Origin: Lithospermum erythrorhizon
Taxonomy: Eukaryota; Streptophyta; Magnoliopsida; Boraginales; Boraginaceae
Direction of reading: 5' to 3'
DNA: 64,000 bases
Assembly: GCA_019722365.1 (NCBI GenBank)
Contig: JADFUC010000750.1
Span: forward strand, 806,001 to 870,000
Position 1 is the stretch's first letter. Each line of letters starts with the position of its first letter. The position numbers were made by a program, and so were the translations under genes. Positions 36,001-49,200 of this stretch are shown in pieces. Below the pieces are notes generated by a model, which was not told where the DNA came from, searched no databases, and was given only the letters and a program-made list of their open reading frames with translations.

Positions 36001-36559
36001 ACTTCTTACAACCAACAGCTATACACCCAATCCCCATGTCAGATATCAACTTACACCTAGCCAAAGACAACTTCTCCAAATTCTTGGCAACAGCAATAGC
36101 AGCTGCAGCTAAATCAGTTAACTCAGTAGCATTTGACAAATCCAACTCAGCCAAACCTGAACATTTCACAGCTAAACTGGACAAACCAACATGTGTAAAT
36201 AATCTGGACTTTGAAACATCAATGGACGTTAAAGTACCCTTATATGCATCAGAAACAGCAATAAGTTCAGCATCTTCTACTCTAGGACAGTTTGTAAAGT
36301 CAACATCTTTAACATTTGGGTATCTTTTTATTGTTCTTGAAATGAGCTCCATACAAAGAGGCTTTAATTTTTTCCTATGGAGTGATTCAATACAATGGAA
36401 AGATTTGCATACAAGAGAAAAGGCCTTTTTGGCTTCAGGGTCATCATTAAGGCAGTCTAGTATTGAGAATATGATCTCTTCATTGAGAAATTCCAAAGGG
36501 TTGATGTATTTCATTGATCTTTCTTGTTGCATGGCTCTTTGTTTCAAACAGCAGCCCAC
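33089..36559 (-). CDS. FBL3: F-box/LRR-repeat protein 3-like (8 exons)
   Basis: Minus-strand exons: 36559-35894, 35141-35016, 34935-34831, 34738-34345, 34256-34127, 33890-33596, 33504-33253, 33133-33089; 2013 bases, 670 residues. An F-box-like segment lies near residues 17-66 (PLEFLNEEIIFSILDCLNDDPEAKK...LVCKSF). It is followed by about 18 cysteine-containing leucine-rich repeats of the LxxLxLxxCxxITDxGL type (for example KLSLARCKLISDMGIGCIA, LDLYRCMGITDIGIAAIASGC). Such proteins are the substrate-binding subunit of SCF ubiquitin ligases; the substrate is unknown. The last exon, only 15 codons (AEVDPKGWQLHLER-stop), was found by matching the expected FBL3 tail after HWRNKAFQ. The start is the first ATG (MGCCLKQRAMQQERSMKYINP); a second Met 15 codons in is possible. 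Length matches the FBL3 family (about 666 residues). Confidence 0.9.
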
Positions 36560-38812
36560 ACAAAATGATATGAAGAGTTCTTGAAAACAAAACAGGGCGA
36601 GTTTCTATTATCTGAACTCTAGTTTATCGAGATTTAATAAAACGTTACGAAACTTTTATGGACATTAGACGTTGGACTTTCTAAAGTCTCACGAAATATC
36701 ATCGGAGTGTGGGGCTTCTAAAGATGAGCAACTCCTGATTATTGAAATCAATGAAAAGGATAGTGTTGGAATTTCAAGAATCACGAATCTGTAAGCGGAA
36801 CAGAAAAGAATGAAAGTATAGATTTATTTTAAGATTTCTTTGAAATTAAACTGCAGTTTAACTGAAAAAAGAAACGCACCTGGTGAAGTTTCAATTGGTT
36901 ATGTCAGAGAAAGAAAAGAGTCATGGAGAAATGTCCAACATATGTTGTCTCATTGTTTTGGTAAACTAGTTTTGCTAGTGTTATCAAAACTTAACAAAAT
37001 GATAATCTATTTTATAATGGGGTCGTGTAATCATTACTCATCGAATGTACACTGACTAATCCTCCGACTAAGGTAATAACCTGCAAATCAAAATAACTTG
37101 ACAATACCTTAGTTTTATATCAATACATACATTTTTAAGAAATTGACTATATTCCGATCAACTAATTGTGCTAATATTGTTTAAGAAATTTGGTTTAGAG
37201 GAATCAATATACTCCGTATCATTTATCCACCATTGAGCAGCAAGTATTCTAGTTCTGCTTTAACTTATTCTTCACACCGTTGCTCAAGCATTTGTTCTTC
37301 ACAATCAACTTAATTAGTATTAGTAATTAAACAACTATAGGTTTGGACCTAGAAGGGAAAATGAATTATTATGTGCAAGAATCATGGAGTTGCGGCTAAA
37401 GCTTCTATAAATTTCAACACCATCAATAATTGGACCACATGTATATATATTATACTTCCTCCATTTTTTTTATTTGTAGTTTTAATAATTTTTACATAAA
37501 TTAAGTTAAAAATAAAAAATACATTTAAAAATATGATCGATAATCATTTAAAACTATATTATCGATTGACGATAATTTTACGATAAAAAAATAATAAAAT
37601 TATATTAAAAATGATGAAAGATAATTTTCTATATTAACATGATAAATATTTTGAAAAAAAAAATTTAGTCAACAACTACGTGTGAAAAAAAACTAAGGAA
37701 ATAATTGACATCTTGGGAGATATTATCAATGATGGTTAGGTACTCCCACACGGCATAGTGGGGGTGACTTGACTGACTTCCCAATAAATATTTTAACAAT
37801 AGTTGCATTGAAATGGTCTCATTTAGAGGGGCATCTGGAGGCATTAATATTTAAGTGTACACCTGGTACGGTACTAAACAATTGGATAAGCACGTACTTC
37901 ATTGGTGAATCATAACCGAAAGATTACATCTAGTCATCTAGACTACTGAGATATTTGATACATAAAAAAAGATATTACTATTGAATTCCAATTCCATATG
38001 GAAATTCCTTAAAACAATCCCTTCTATGGAATTTGTTACTTTGCAAAACACTACTATTAAATGAGTTACATAGAGCAGAAAAACTAAAGTATGGTGCTTA
38101 ATATTGGTGAAAAGTAACACATAAAACTAACTCATTTGTTGTTGATCTTTGAGAAACGTATGGTCTAAATTAAGTAGTTAGAATGTTAGATAATTCAAAC
38201 CGAAAAAGGAAGAGGCGTTGCAAGTTGGGCACATGAAAGAAAACCATGTGCACCCAATAATGCCATTATTAAGAATAGTAAATTAGTCTAATCCGACATC
38301 ACATGTGATCATGTTATGGTCTTTACCATATCAAAAATAACCACAATTGATTAATTTGACAGTTTTGCCCATACAATGTTTGAGAAAACATTAAATGGAG
38401 TAAGACAAAGAAATTATGGGAAAAAATTCATACCCAACCCTAGATTACAGAGTTAGTATTATAATCAAGAATATTGATATATTACAAAATTAACACATTC
38501 CATTACAATGTGATATAATTAGATCTCAATGGTTGAGATTAGGATTTGAGAGAGTAGTAAAATTTGTAATTTAAGAAGATTGAAGCTCACTGATCACCCC
38601 ATACCGCCTAATCAACCGTTGCATAGCATATTAAAAATTCAAGAGAAGTGCTTATGCTAATAAGCATATAGAAGGATCACAAGAGAAATGCCATTGAAAT
38701 ACCACAGAAACTCATCACTATATAAGAGAAGATAAAAAGAAAGAATAAGCAAATGATCTATTGTTACAAATCCCAAGTACATATAAGACAGAAGGCGTCG
38801 CCAAAGGGGAAC
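36560..38812. other. intergenic between FBL3-like gene and U2B'' relic
   Basis: FBL3-like promoter side plus AT-rich sequence holding one degenerate MITE (37453-37703). No gene seen. Confidence 0.45.
37453..37703. mobile_element. degenerate Stowaway-like MITE
   Basis: The left end TACTTCCTCCATTTTTTTT...TTGTAGTTT and the right end AACTACGTG...AAAAAAAACTAAGGAAATAA are imperfect inverted partners. About 250 bp, AT-rich. Confidence 0.45.
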
Positions 38813-41380
38813 TTATTTCTTGGCATAAACGATAGACATCGGATTCTGCGGAGTGATTTTGAAGCCCTGTAGAGCTTGCATTGCAACTGTAGATTGATCA
38901 TCGTCTTCAAATTCTACAAAGGCAATTCCTGGCTTTGCTATGTTCATCCTAACTTCCCCGAACCCAGGATACTGTTTGAAGAGCATCTCGAGCATCATAC
39001 TTGTTGTCTCATGGGGCAGATTCTGTATGAAAAGGATATTGTTTGGTTCTGCAGACATCTCTTGCGCGCTTGGCTTGCGAGTAGCACCCTATGACAAATT
39101 CCTCTTCTTATAATTAGCAGGCTCAAGTGAAAAAAGGCTTCAATTCCAATATGAATATATGACATATGATGTAAACAAATGTATTTGCAATGGGGATTCC
39201 AATATGATAATTGAATCCCAAAATCAGAAATGAAAAAGGAAAAATACTAGAGAAATTTCAGAAGCGTATTCACATGGAGGTTTCAGTGCACAAAAAAAAA
39301 CAGCTCCTTCTTAATACTTTATTCCTTGATTAGATGTCTTTGTAAAATTCAATAATTGAAAGCTTGAGTGCCAATAAACCCAGTCATTGCATATTAAGCT
39401 TCTTTTAAAATAGCTCCGTATTAAGCTGCTAAAATAAATCTACACAGTGCTGCTTGCTACAAACAATTCGCAAAAACAGTTATTTGAAACTTTACAGCTG
39501 AACCTCCATTGATATCAGCTCGGTGACCATTGGCTGCACCATTTTGACGACTATCTTCCACATGTTTTTTCCATTCATCTGACACATACAAAAAATCACA
39601 GTAAAATTCATCACCGTGGCACAACACTTAGTTGATACAAAATCTACATGTAACACAACATGAGTTTTCTAGTAGCAATCCAACAAAAACCAGTTCATAA
39701 ATTGGCACCATTGAAACCCGAGCTCATTGTAGCACTGAACTATAAAGGGATAGAGCTGACAGAAATTTTTCATATCCATGACATTTCATGATTTTGTCTC
39801 TTCAGAATTTTCAAATACACGTATTATGACTGTATAATTGACAAAAGAATCAAACTGTAAATTATTCAAACGATAATTAAGATAAATCAAATGTTATATC
39901 CAAACCATTCGGAGAATTATTAGGAAATTCATTTTACCTTTTTCTTCTTTCTTTTTCTTGTCAAAGGTAATTCTGCTTTGGCTATAAAGGATTCCTTAAG
40001 CTCTCGTATATTGTATCAGCGCATATTTTGTGAAAAAATGTTAAACCATACTTATAATTTAGATGTTCCAAGAGAACAATAGACATCCTTGTCTCTTAGC
40101 AATCATTCAAAATGACATGGTGGTCGGAAATGGTGGTAAACTAAACTTTGTTACATGTTCGTATTTATCTAGCTAAAATTGTGCTTAACAGGCATCAGAG
40201 ATCCCGGAGGGCAAAAAGAGGGGCCTGCTACATGACTAGAAAATATGCTGCAAAGGAGAGTTTGGTTCAAGAACACGCTCCTAGTATTAGAAACTACTAG
40301 TATTTGATAAACACTAACCTTTGAAGTATTTACATTATACGTCCTCTCATTTTGTATATAAGCGATTGGTTAATCATGCTGAATATTGAATATGCTGTAA
40401 ATAAATGTAGTTACATTGCATAAAGTGCATCGAATGAATAAGGTGCTGTTGAAGTGTTGAGTCTCTACCATAGGTTTTTCATAGAATGGGAAGTTTTGCA
40501 TCTGGCGCACTGCATTGCTGGCAGCTGTAACTTCACTAAATACAACCCATGCCTGTCCTCGAAGCTTCTCCATTTTCAAGGCAACGATGTCCACAATTCT
40601 CCCATATTGTGAGAACAAGGCATAAAGAGACCTCTTTAACTCTGCCCACTAAAATTTCGTAAAAATGAAGTATTTGAAACAATTAAAAAGCAAAACAAAA
40701 AATGAAACAAATCATAATATAGGTGTATAAACACAAGTTTCAGTGAAGTGTAAACCCGAATACAAATTACCACTAATATTTGGCCTACTATGTACCCTAT
40801 TAACTACATTTCAAGTAAACCCGAACATTGGCCTAGTATGTAACCTATTAACTACATTTCAAGTTTGACATGCTATGGAAGAGTATCCCGACACTTAAAA
40901 CTAAGAGCCAATCGAATTATCCTTAGTACGTTGAATTGGACTAGTTAACCATATAGTTTCAAAGCCCCCCTCTTACTCCGCCAATTTGTGCTTTTCTCTC
41001 GCTATTTAAACTTACTTATAGACTTAGTATATGGTCACATTGCCATGACTATTACTTAGTGGATAGTTGTTCGCTACTAACAGAATCCTAAAACAGAAGC
41101 CGATCCAGATATTCGTAACCTTCAACTAACCCCGACTCGATTGTCTTATTACAATAACTGCAATGTACCCTTAAACTTAAGCCCTATCCATAAAATAAAT
41201 GTATGCCCTTTTAATAAATTTAGCATCTTAGTAAAAATTGTGCAATTTCCTGAACAAAATTTTCAGAAAAATGCAAATAAACAGAAAAGTTTAAGGTAAG
41301 AAAATGCTGACCTTCTTTGTTGAGCTTTTCATTGAGATTTTTTATGTAAATAGTTTGATTTGGTGGTATATCGTTAGCAT
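38813..41380 (-). pseudogene. U2 snRNP protein B'' (U2B'') duplicated, decayed copy
   Basis: Five exon-like blocks on the minus strand: 41380-41312 (DIPPNQTIYIKNLNEKLNKE), 40641-40469 ([20 protein letters not shown]...FPFYEKPM), about 40016-39938 (IQYTRA...DKKKKEEK), 39578-39496 (DEWKKHVEDSRQNGAANGH), 39088-38813 (second [23 protein letters not shown] to YAKK-stop). U2B'' binds U2 snRNA stem-loop IV through RRM1. The copy is broken in several ways. ATGCTAACGATATA lacks four bases against the normal start, so the ATG is out of frame and no in-frame ATG precedes RRM1. Block 3 lacks an AG acceptor, gains one base giving a stop (GCT TAA), and loses one base after GCAGAA. Blocks 4 and 5 remain open and in phase. 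Retained introns mean a segmental, not processed, duplicate. A short RRM2-only protein from the Met at 39058 cannot be excluded. Confidence 0.75.
40780..40864. repeat. tandem 37-bp repeat, 48-bp period, in U2B'' relic intron
   Basis: TTGGCCTACTATGTACCCTA...TTTCAAGT at 40780-40816 is repeated with two mismatches at 40828-40864. Confidence 0.8.
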
Positions 41381-41999
41381 TATTGCTTCTGCTTATTCAC
41401 TTCCTCCTTCTATCTGTATTTAGAGAGAGAGAACTAACAAATTTGGTCCTCTAAGCCCTAATTAATTACTCCAACCCTAGCTAGAGTCATTAATTAACCC
41501 TGTGTTTCGAGTATCAAATAATTATATCCAATAAGTATAATAAGTATGTTGATTCAGTTGGTAAAGATCAATCCTCAGAATTTCACGGAATAATTCAAAT
41601 GTTAAAACAACTTTCACAAAAGCGTGAATGTATGGTTTATAAGCTTGACCAACCGGGATACACATCATACTTATTTACCTCATTCGCATCAAGGCAGGGT
41701 GCTGGGACCGTTAGTTACGGTCTAACCCTTTTTCCAAGGAGAGTCGAATTTTCTAATCGATGGTTCACACACCTAATCATCCATTTTTCTAATGGATGAT
41801 GAGTAAACCTAATTATCCGTCCGTCACGTTCTTACCCGATTCCATTAAGCCTACCATTAACAAATTAAATTATGATCTGGATTTTAGTATTCTCGTATTT
41901 ATCGGGTTATCGGTTTTTAGTCAATCCCCGATCGCTAGCTTATCAATTTTGTAGAACCAACCCCCACTATTCACTCCATTCCCCACCCCTACCCCTACC

Positions 42000-44900
42000 A
42001 TGTTGCGTTCACTTCTCCGATCAGCCGCCTCTCATTCCAGAACATTCGCGACCTCCAAACAAACCAAAGGGTCCTTAACCAAAGCCAAACGCTCCAAACC
42101 AAAATCCGACGAGTCATCAGCGTCCAGCTCAGCCGCCGCGGAGGCATCCGATCAGGTAGACGACACGCTCCGAGCTAAACTTCTCGCTGATGAAGCTGGT
42201 AATAGAGCACTCGACGTAGGACCCAATGGAAGACCTCTGTTTACTAATACCACTGCTCTCAAGGACCTCACTAAAAAAGACGCCTGCATGTATATGGAAT
42301 TTAGGTATCTAATTTTATGCATTTATTATATTTGTCCCAAAATGATTGTCCAGTTTGTTTTTTTAATTGGTTTAAACTCCCTCCGTATTTGGTATATCGA
42401 GGGGACCTTTGACTAGTAATAAATAGCAATGGTCTAATTTAATTGTGGAGTTTGTTTTTTCAATGGGTTAATTCAACAAACCTTGAGGACTGAAATTCGC
42501 GTGTCATAGCTTTGATTTGAATTTAAATTAGCGTGGTTGTAGTGAAAGTATGTTGAAAATACTATGGAGTACAAGATAGTGCATTTTGTTTTCTAATGGT
42601 AAAAATTAACAAACTTTGATGTGCCGATTGACTCGCACAAATATGAATCGAATCAAAATTATTATGTTGATAGTACACGTACGGGTGAAAATACTATATT
42701 TTGATATATTTTTCACAAAATATTATATAACATATTGAAAATAATTTGAGGTCAAAGTTTAAAAGGTCAACACAACATAGTGTTTCGTGTGTCTTGTCTC
42801 GAATTAAGAAAACCTGATTGTATAACCGTTCTTCACGATCAACTAAACTGAGACAGTGAGCTCATTGATGTGTATCCCTTGATGAACTAACTAGAAGAGT
42901 TGAAATGTAGTTCGGAGGAGCTGAACAAAATGTTGCCAGAGGGGTTGCCTATGGGAATGGTGAAGGAGTTTGAGGAATCCTTGAGGAACGGATTGTTGGT
43001 CCGCCAAGGGTTTTTGGATCTTCGAGATAATTTCAGGAGGATTGTTGATCCTCCTATGTATTCTGATGGAAAAGGTGCAGTCAAACAAAGTTTCTAGTTT
43101 GTATTACTATAATCTTTATCATTTGTTCTTCTAATTTGAATGGTCAATTATATATTGGTACTGTTTAAAACGATGAGCATATATATTTCACTTGGGAAGA
43201 AAAATGATCAAATCAAGTTTAAAGATGATATCATGAAAATCGGTGTTTACAAATTGTGGTATAATGAACTTATACCGGCACTGTACATAATTGTTATAGA
43301 TTCCTCCCATTTTCATCTTCAACATTCTGACATTCATCACCTGCTATCTATAATCATTGTTTTGAATTGACTTGGGCCGAACTTAAAGATCATAAATTGT
43401 AGCTCTGGCATTTCTTTATTAATAGAGAGAAGTTGATGTATGATAGACGGGGGATAATTTGGGTAACAATGGTGATGTTTGATCTTGAATTCCATGACAA
43501 TCATAGAGGGTGTCAGCAGAATGTTTATTGAGCTTAAAGCTCAGCCAAACACGACAACAACTTGCCAATTTATATGGTTGCGTTGACGTTCCTACCATCA
43601 TTTCTATCGATGATACACCAGTGCTAAAAAGGTTAATCTTTTTAAGAAATTGAGAAGGTTTTGTAGAGTTTATAGTCTTGTATTCGTTATATTTTAGGAT
43701 GAGTTGACATTTGTTTCCTATTTTTAGGTCTGAAGCTTCGGCAGCAGGTTGTGTTGGATGGTCCTGCTAACTGTGGGAAAAGTATAGCACTAGCAATGCT
43801 TGTTTTCTGGGCTCGTAATGAAGGATGGCTAGTTTTATATTCTCCAAGGGGACGTGAATGGACTCATGGAGGCTTTTTCTATAAGAATCGGCAAACAGGT
43901 CTTTGGGATACACCTGTACAAGCGGCTAACATTCTCCAGGTTAAATTTCCGATTGAAGTGATTAACCAATCAATTTATACTGGCATTTCTCCACATTATG
44001 CATTCTCCAGGGATGGAAGTAGTATCTTGTTAACTTTTCTATGCATGCACATGTTGTTTGTGATGATCCTTTGTCCAGTTTTATTGGTCTTCATAATGTA
44101 TAGAAGAAAAACTAAAGTCATGGTGTTGATTGTCGTTCCCCAATTTGACCTTTGTGATGAATAAATTAAATATAAATCCTGTGCATGTCTTCTTTTTCCC
44201 TACAGGACTTTTTAAAGTACAATGAAACTGTATTGCAAAAGTTACCATGCCATGTATTTGATCCTATTCCACTAGGAGAAGGTGCTGGTGTTGCATTGAG
44301 AAAGGATATTGCTTCCATATCAGTGCCTGAAAATTCATCCTTGTATGATCTGATTCAAATAGGAATTAGCAACACACATGCAGCTGTCGGAGTGCTTGTT
44401 CATTTGAGAAAGGAGCTATCACACGTTAAAGATGTTCCAGTCTTAATTGCAATTGATCAAGTGAGTTTCTTTGGCTAGTGTTATTATGTATTCTCTGACA
44501 AAGTTAGATCTACCCTCTGTCTCCTGGTATCATCTGCCATTTGTTTTCGCATGCAGTATAATAGTTGGTTCACATTCAGTGAATATGGGGAGGCAAATAC
44601 TGTTCGTTCTATTCGGCCCATTCATGCCAAGGAACTTTCAACTGTGAGTTCTTCTATTTCTTTTAGCATAGTCGTAGAGTGGTGAAATGCTATACTCCCT
44701 CCGTCTCAAAATAGTTGGCTGTTTAGAGTAAAATTCTTGCTTGTTTTTACTTGATTGTATAGGACTTTAATGACACTTTTCCATTATCTTTGCACTTTTG
44801 TCCCTGGAAAGTTTCACTTCTCAACATAAAGACTTGGTGATGACCTTTCATTACTACATCCATGAGACTTGGTGATGACCTTTCATGCTGTTATGCAGGT

Positions 44901-45462
44901 TAATGCATTTAGGTCTATGGTGGATAAAGACATGATGATGGTTGGAGCTTTTTCCCATACAATTTCTGTAGGGAAACTGCGCCAAGAGTTGCCAGGTGTT
45001 CCATCCGATGCACGTGTCATTCTTCCACGCTACAGTTTGGATGAAGCTGCCACCGTCTCACATTATTACCGAAGGTACTCTTGCTAGACTATGAATCTCA
45101 GTGTGTTCAATTATATCCGGAATTTAGGATACTTCAGTCTTAGGCTATTTAATAGTTCTGAAGGATTTACTCTGACAAAGTTGATGACGAAAATAATGTT
45201 AACCATTACTACAATATCCATCATATCATGCTTACGTGTGCAACATATTTTTCGGATGAGCTCCTTTTAGTTTGTTACATCCTTTGATATTTCTGTTGTC
45301 CTCAATTTCCATCACATAATTGTTCTGGTCAATATCAATATCAATATCAGGCAAAGACTTGTAAGCCGTGAGTCATTTTCGGAAGATGGATGGAAGAAGA
45401 TATATTATCTTGCTAATGGAAATGGTGCTGAAATGAGGTGGCTGGTACCGTTCATGCGATGA
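42000..45462 (+). CDS. mitochondrial small-subunit ribosomal protein mS29 / DAP3 (7 exons)
   Basis: Exons: 42000-42304, 42911-43074, 43728-43939, 44206-44460, 44557-44643, 44899-45074, 45351-45462; 1311 bases, 436 residues. DAP3 is a GTP-binding protein of the mitoribosomal small subunit. The P-loop is GPANCGKS at residues 168-175 (VVLDGPANCGKSIAL). Family segments GMVKEFEESLRNGLLVRQGF, REWTHGGFFYKN, FDPIPLGEGAG, PVLIAIDQYNSWFTFSEYGE and GNGAEMRWLVPFMR-stop follow in order. The N-terminus (MLRSLLRSAASHSRTFATSK) is Arg/Ser-rich without acidic residues, a good mitochondrial presequence. The exon 2 acceptor was set at 42909-42910 (AAATGTAG before TTCGGAGG) because only this AG keeps frame (EF-SSEELNKMLPEG). 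Closer AGs after a CTAAC branch-like word shift it. The next gene (LTN1) is convergent, 741 bases away. The U2B'' relic lies head-to-head upstream. Confidence 0.92.
42378..42570. mobile_element. possible MITE relic in DAP3 intron 1
   Basis: CTCCCTCCGTATTTGGTATA at the left and AAATACTATGGAG at the right form a weak inverted pair. Only the left end is typical. Confidence 0.3.
44693..44886. repeat. MITE-like left end and 22-bp direct repeat in DAP3 intron 5
   Basis: TA-CTCCCTCCGTCTCAAAATAG at 44695 is a Stowaway-type end without a recognisable partner. At the other side AGACTTGGTGATGACCTTTC-AT occurs twice (44830-44851 and 44865-44886), the second copy ending 12 bases before the exon 6 acceptor. 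Confidence 0.6.
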
Positions 45463-46203
45463 TCAAGAAAACCCCTTTCGAATGCACAATACTCAGCTTA
45501 AAAAATTACAATGTCCTCTATTTTGATAGTTGTTCACAAATAAATAATTTTTCGATGATGAAGGATGTAAGTTCATTCCATTGTGAATTATTGAATTGAG
45601 TTCATCTTAGTTTTCTCATTAACAGCTGGGAATATTTTTTGGCCTTGTTACCTGCAGTATTATTTTCTGGTCGACATTGTGTTTAGTTGCTTCACTCGTC
45701 ATTGTTATTCAAGACTATCAATGATTTCCAACGTCGATTATTATCAAATCTCTGACTCTGTTAGGCACCAACACAGATGGGAACATGGTCTTTGATACTC
45801 TTTTCTGCTAATAAATACAGAATCATCATTGTCATCAAAGATGCATTTCTATCAATAGTTGAAACAGGTTATCGAATGTCCCAAAAATATTCAGAAGCTA
45901 ATATAGTAGAATGCATTGCGGACCTTGTAAGGGATGATTCTTGAGTCGTACACTGGATCTAATTTATGGCCATATTACAAAATTTAAATTTACTTCAGAG
46001 CTAAAACAAACAGTTTGGAGGCTGATTAACTCCTTTAACACTGCTCCCACGCCTACATCAAGAATGACAAATCCAGCCTCAAGATATACAAACATTCTCA
46101 CAACTACAAGCTCAGCTGATTGATGTGGAATTTGATGGATGGAGCAACCGAGTTGCACCACCACCTGTGTCAAAACCGAATACAACATCGCTACCACTGG
46201 CGA
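45463..46203. other. 3' regions between convergent DAP3 and LTN1
   Basis: Two untranslated 3' ends. No further gene or repeat seen. Confidence 0.5.
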
Positions 46204-49200
46204 TCAAAAGGGAGATTGACAGAGTGGGCAAGTTGATTTATGAGAAGTTGAAAACCATTTATAAAGACAGGCTGAATGGAACTTGTGCTTGCAGGTCTTG
46301 CAAGCAAGACGAGGGAGGCTGTGATTAGTAGTGTGGATCACGCTGTAACAGATGGGGCACTCCTCAACCCCTTCAAATTCCTTGTCAAAGTTGCTCTTCC
46401 ACATTCTTATGGCTTCGGCTAAGGCACCATTCTGTGCAACAAGAACAATCAGAAACATCCTCAGTTTCATGATAGACTTACATCTTCATAAGCATGGAAG
46501 AAGACCAATAAACTCCATGTAAGAGTGAAAAGTTCGAGATATTAAATTATTTTTAGACCTGCCAGCAAATGATAAATGGAAGAGAGAAGTCAAGAGGATA
46601 ACCTGATTACGAACAAAAGACACCATGGACAATAACCATTTTCTTTGTTTCACATCACTAATGCCTAGGCTCCTGGTACAATCTACATCCAGGTGTCTCA
46701 GTGGATAAGATGCAGGAAGACGGATCACCAGATCCATTCCTGTTTCATCCTTTGTGTAAGTAGCCACAACTTCATTTGCGGACTTGCTCACACTGACGGA
46801 AAAGTTCTCATCGGTAATATCAGCTTTCTTTATCTGCAGGCAAAGAAACAAATTTTGTGAATTGGTCAAGATTAGAAGTTCAAATTAATATATGAAGGTT
46901 ATACTTCAGCTCCAGCTTAAGATGTTATGTTATGGGCACCAAATCCTGATGAGTGACAAGAAAGCCATATCTCACAGTTTTTCGTAGCCACATGCTTGGT
47001 TTTTCTCTTTTTCAGCCATAAACATATGATGTATATGAATTAGATGGAGACGGACTAGTTTCAAGTGTTACAAACTTTATTAAAAGCCGGATGAAGTTAT
47101 AGAATTAGATGGACTAAAAATCTGACTTATGTCGCACCTGAGATAGTTCATCAGCAATCAGAGGAGGACTACACCATGACTTCGTGAAGGACTCAATAGC
47201 AGACGACAATGAACGATCTCGTATATCATTAAACCAACCTCGAACATAAGCAGGGAGAATTCGAAGCATTAGACCAAAAATAGCACCCGCAAATGAAGCC
47301 ATTTTATTTGTTTCAATAGGCCACAGAGCTTCGACTGAGAACAACACTGAACAAGCGACAATGGCATGCTTTGCAGCTTTTGCTGCCCCTGATAATGTAG
47401 CTGGAAGTTCTACATCCTTCTTTCTTGAGGTAAGAGCCAAACATTCCACTGGTATATGCTGGAGAAGGCAATCTAATACAGTTGATTTGGCAGAAACCTG
47501 AATATACTGAACTAGTCTCTCCCTTGCAGGTGATGATGAGGGCAAGGATATCAAGTGTGAGAGCAACAGTGCCCAAGCAACATAGACATTCACCTGTTAC
47601 ATAAAAATATGACCTTTTTTTCCAACAAATCTTACTGAACCATGTATTTATAATGAACACTGGAGAAAAACAAGTTTCCTTAGTCGAAACAACTTCTTCT
47701 GGCTATAGATTTATAGCAACAATCAAGAGCAGTAGGGTTGGGGGGGGTCTTAAACTGTGCAAAGAGGTAGGGTTTTGAACGCATTACCCAGCCAATCTAG
47801 CAGTTTATCAAATTATTATCTTGCATCGTGTCAAAAGGAATGGAGAAAAAATTTACATCTAAAAAAAGTAACATTTCTTACCCGTTCAGTTGCTAACAAG
47901 TCCATTTCAAGAACTTCATTTGGTAAATTCCCAATTAGATGAGAAATCTCTCCTCTTAATTGAAGATTTTCTTCTTTCGACCAATCAACACGATCAGGAT
48001 CCTGGCCACTAGAGATATCCCCTTCTGATGACACATGCCTGTCTTCATTTACAAAAGCCAATCGTGAAATTGGTTCAGTTGAAAGAAGAACAAAAGCAGC
48101 AGACCTCATACGTGCAAGTGGTTTGACAGAGAAAAGGACTGCATATAGCGCTTCAACAGGCCCTTTACTTAGTCCCCAAATTTCGACCGATTTTATAGCT
48201 TTGTCTCTTGCATAAGTAGAGGAGTCAGCGACGCTTAAGGCAACCAGTTCCCAGAATTGAGCATGACTAAATCTAGATGAAGCAACTACTAAAGAAGCAT
48301 CGTGACAGTAACAGCTTGCTATAGCTTCAGTAATACCACTAGAAAAAAACAAACGAAGAATACTCTCTAATACCCGTTCTTTCATGGTATCCCACTTCTC
48401 ACTTTTTAGGGAGTTCAGATTTTCAGCATTTTCTCTATCATGTCCAACCAGGTTACGGAACATTGAAAATATAAGGAGCGCATTCCTTGCTAAGTCAATA
48501 GTAAAAGCATCTACTTCCAGAATAACTTGTTTGAGCTTCTCCACTATGACCTTCGAATCACTGAAAGTGGAACTAACCCCTGCAGCATTATTCACATTCT
48601 CAGCAACATCTTCCATCACAACAACAGCAGAGTCAATCCACCATCTCAATCGATACAATGCAAACTCCCAATCATCTTCATTAAATTCCTCCCAGCAATA
48701 GGCTACCGTAACCAATAACAACTCTGATAACAATTTCTGAGCAACTTGAAGTTTATTAACAACAGATAAATTATGTCTTTGTTTCCGAAATAATTGAAGG
48801 ACGAGCGACTTCTCAGAAGGGCTGATGCTTCTTTCTGGTTTTAATCCTCGGACATCTGTTGTTGTCAGAACAGGGTAACAAGATATAACAACTTGTAGCC
48901 ACTCTCCCATATCTGCAAAGATAATTAAGTTGTAACGTGAGGAGCATATTGAAGTTATATTTCTGTAGACTGCGTCAAAGACAACCATCCCTGAAGAAAG
49001 TATTATTTAGAACTCACCTTTTCCTGTTTGCCATGCATTTAATGGAGGAAATAACAGTGTCTGGTTTAGCCAGTCCAAGATGTTAGCATGCACTTCACCT
49101 ATTTCAATCGAACCAAGCTGACCATTTGCATTGAATTCTCCATACACATCCCCCAAATGTTTAGCTAGGACATTCATAATGGAGGGGAAAATGCTTAAAC

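Noticed and set aside
35928..36584. 218-codon plus-strand open frame
   Set aside because: Exactly antisense to exon 1 of the FBL3-like gene, no domain, and the minus frame has clear F-box/LRR content.
48384..48701. 105-codon plus-strand open frame
   Set aside because: Antisense to LTN1 exon 13, no domain.
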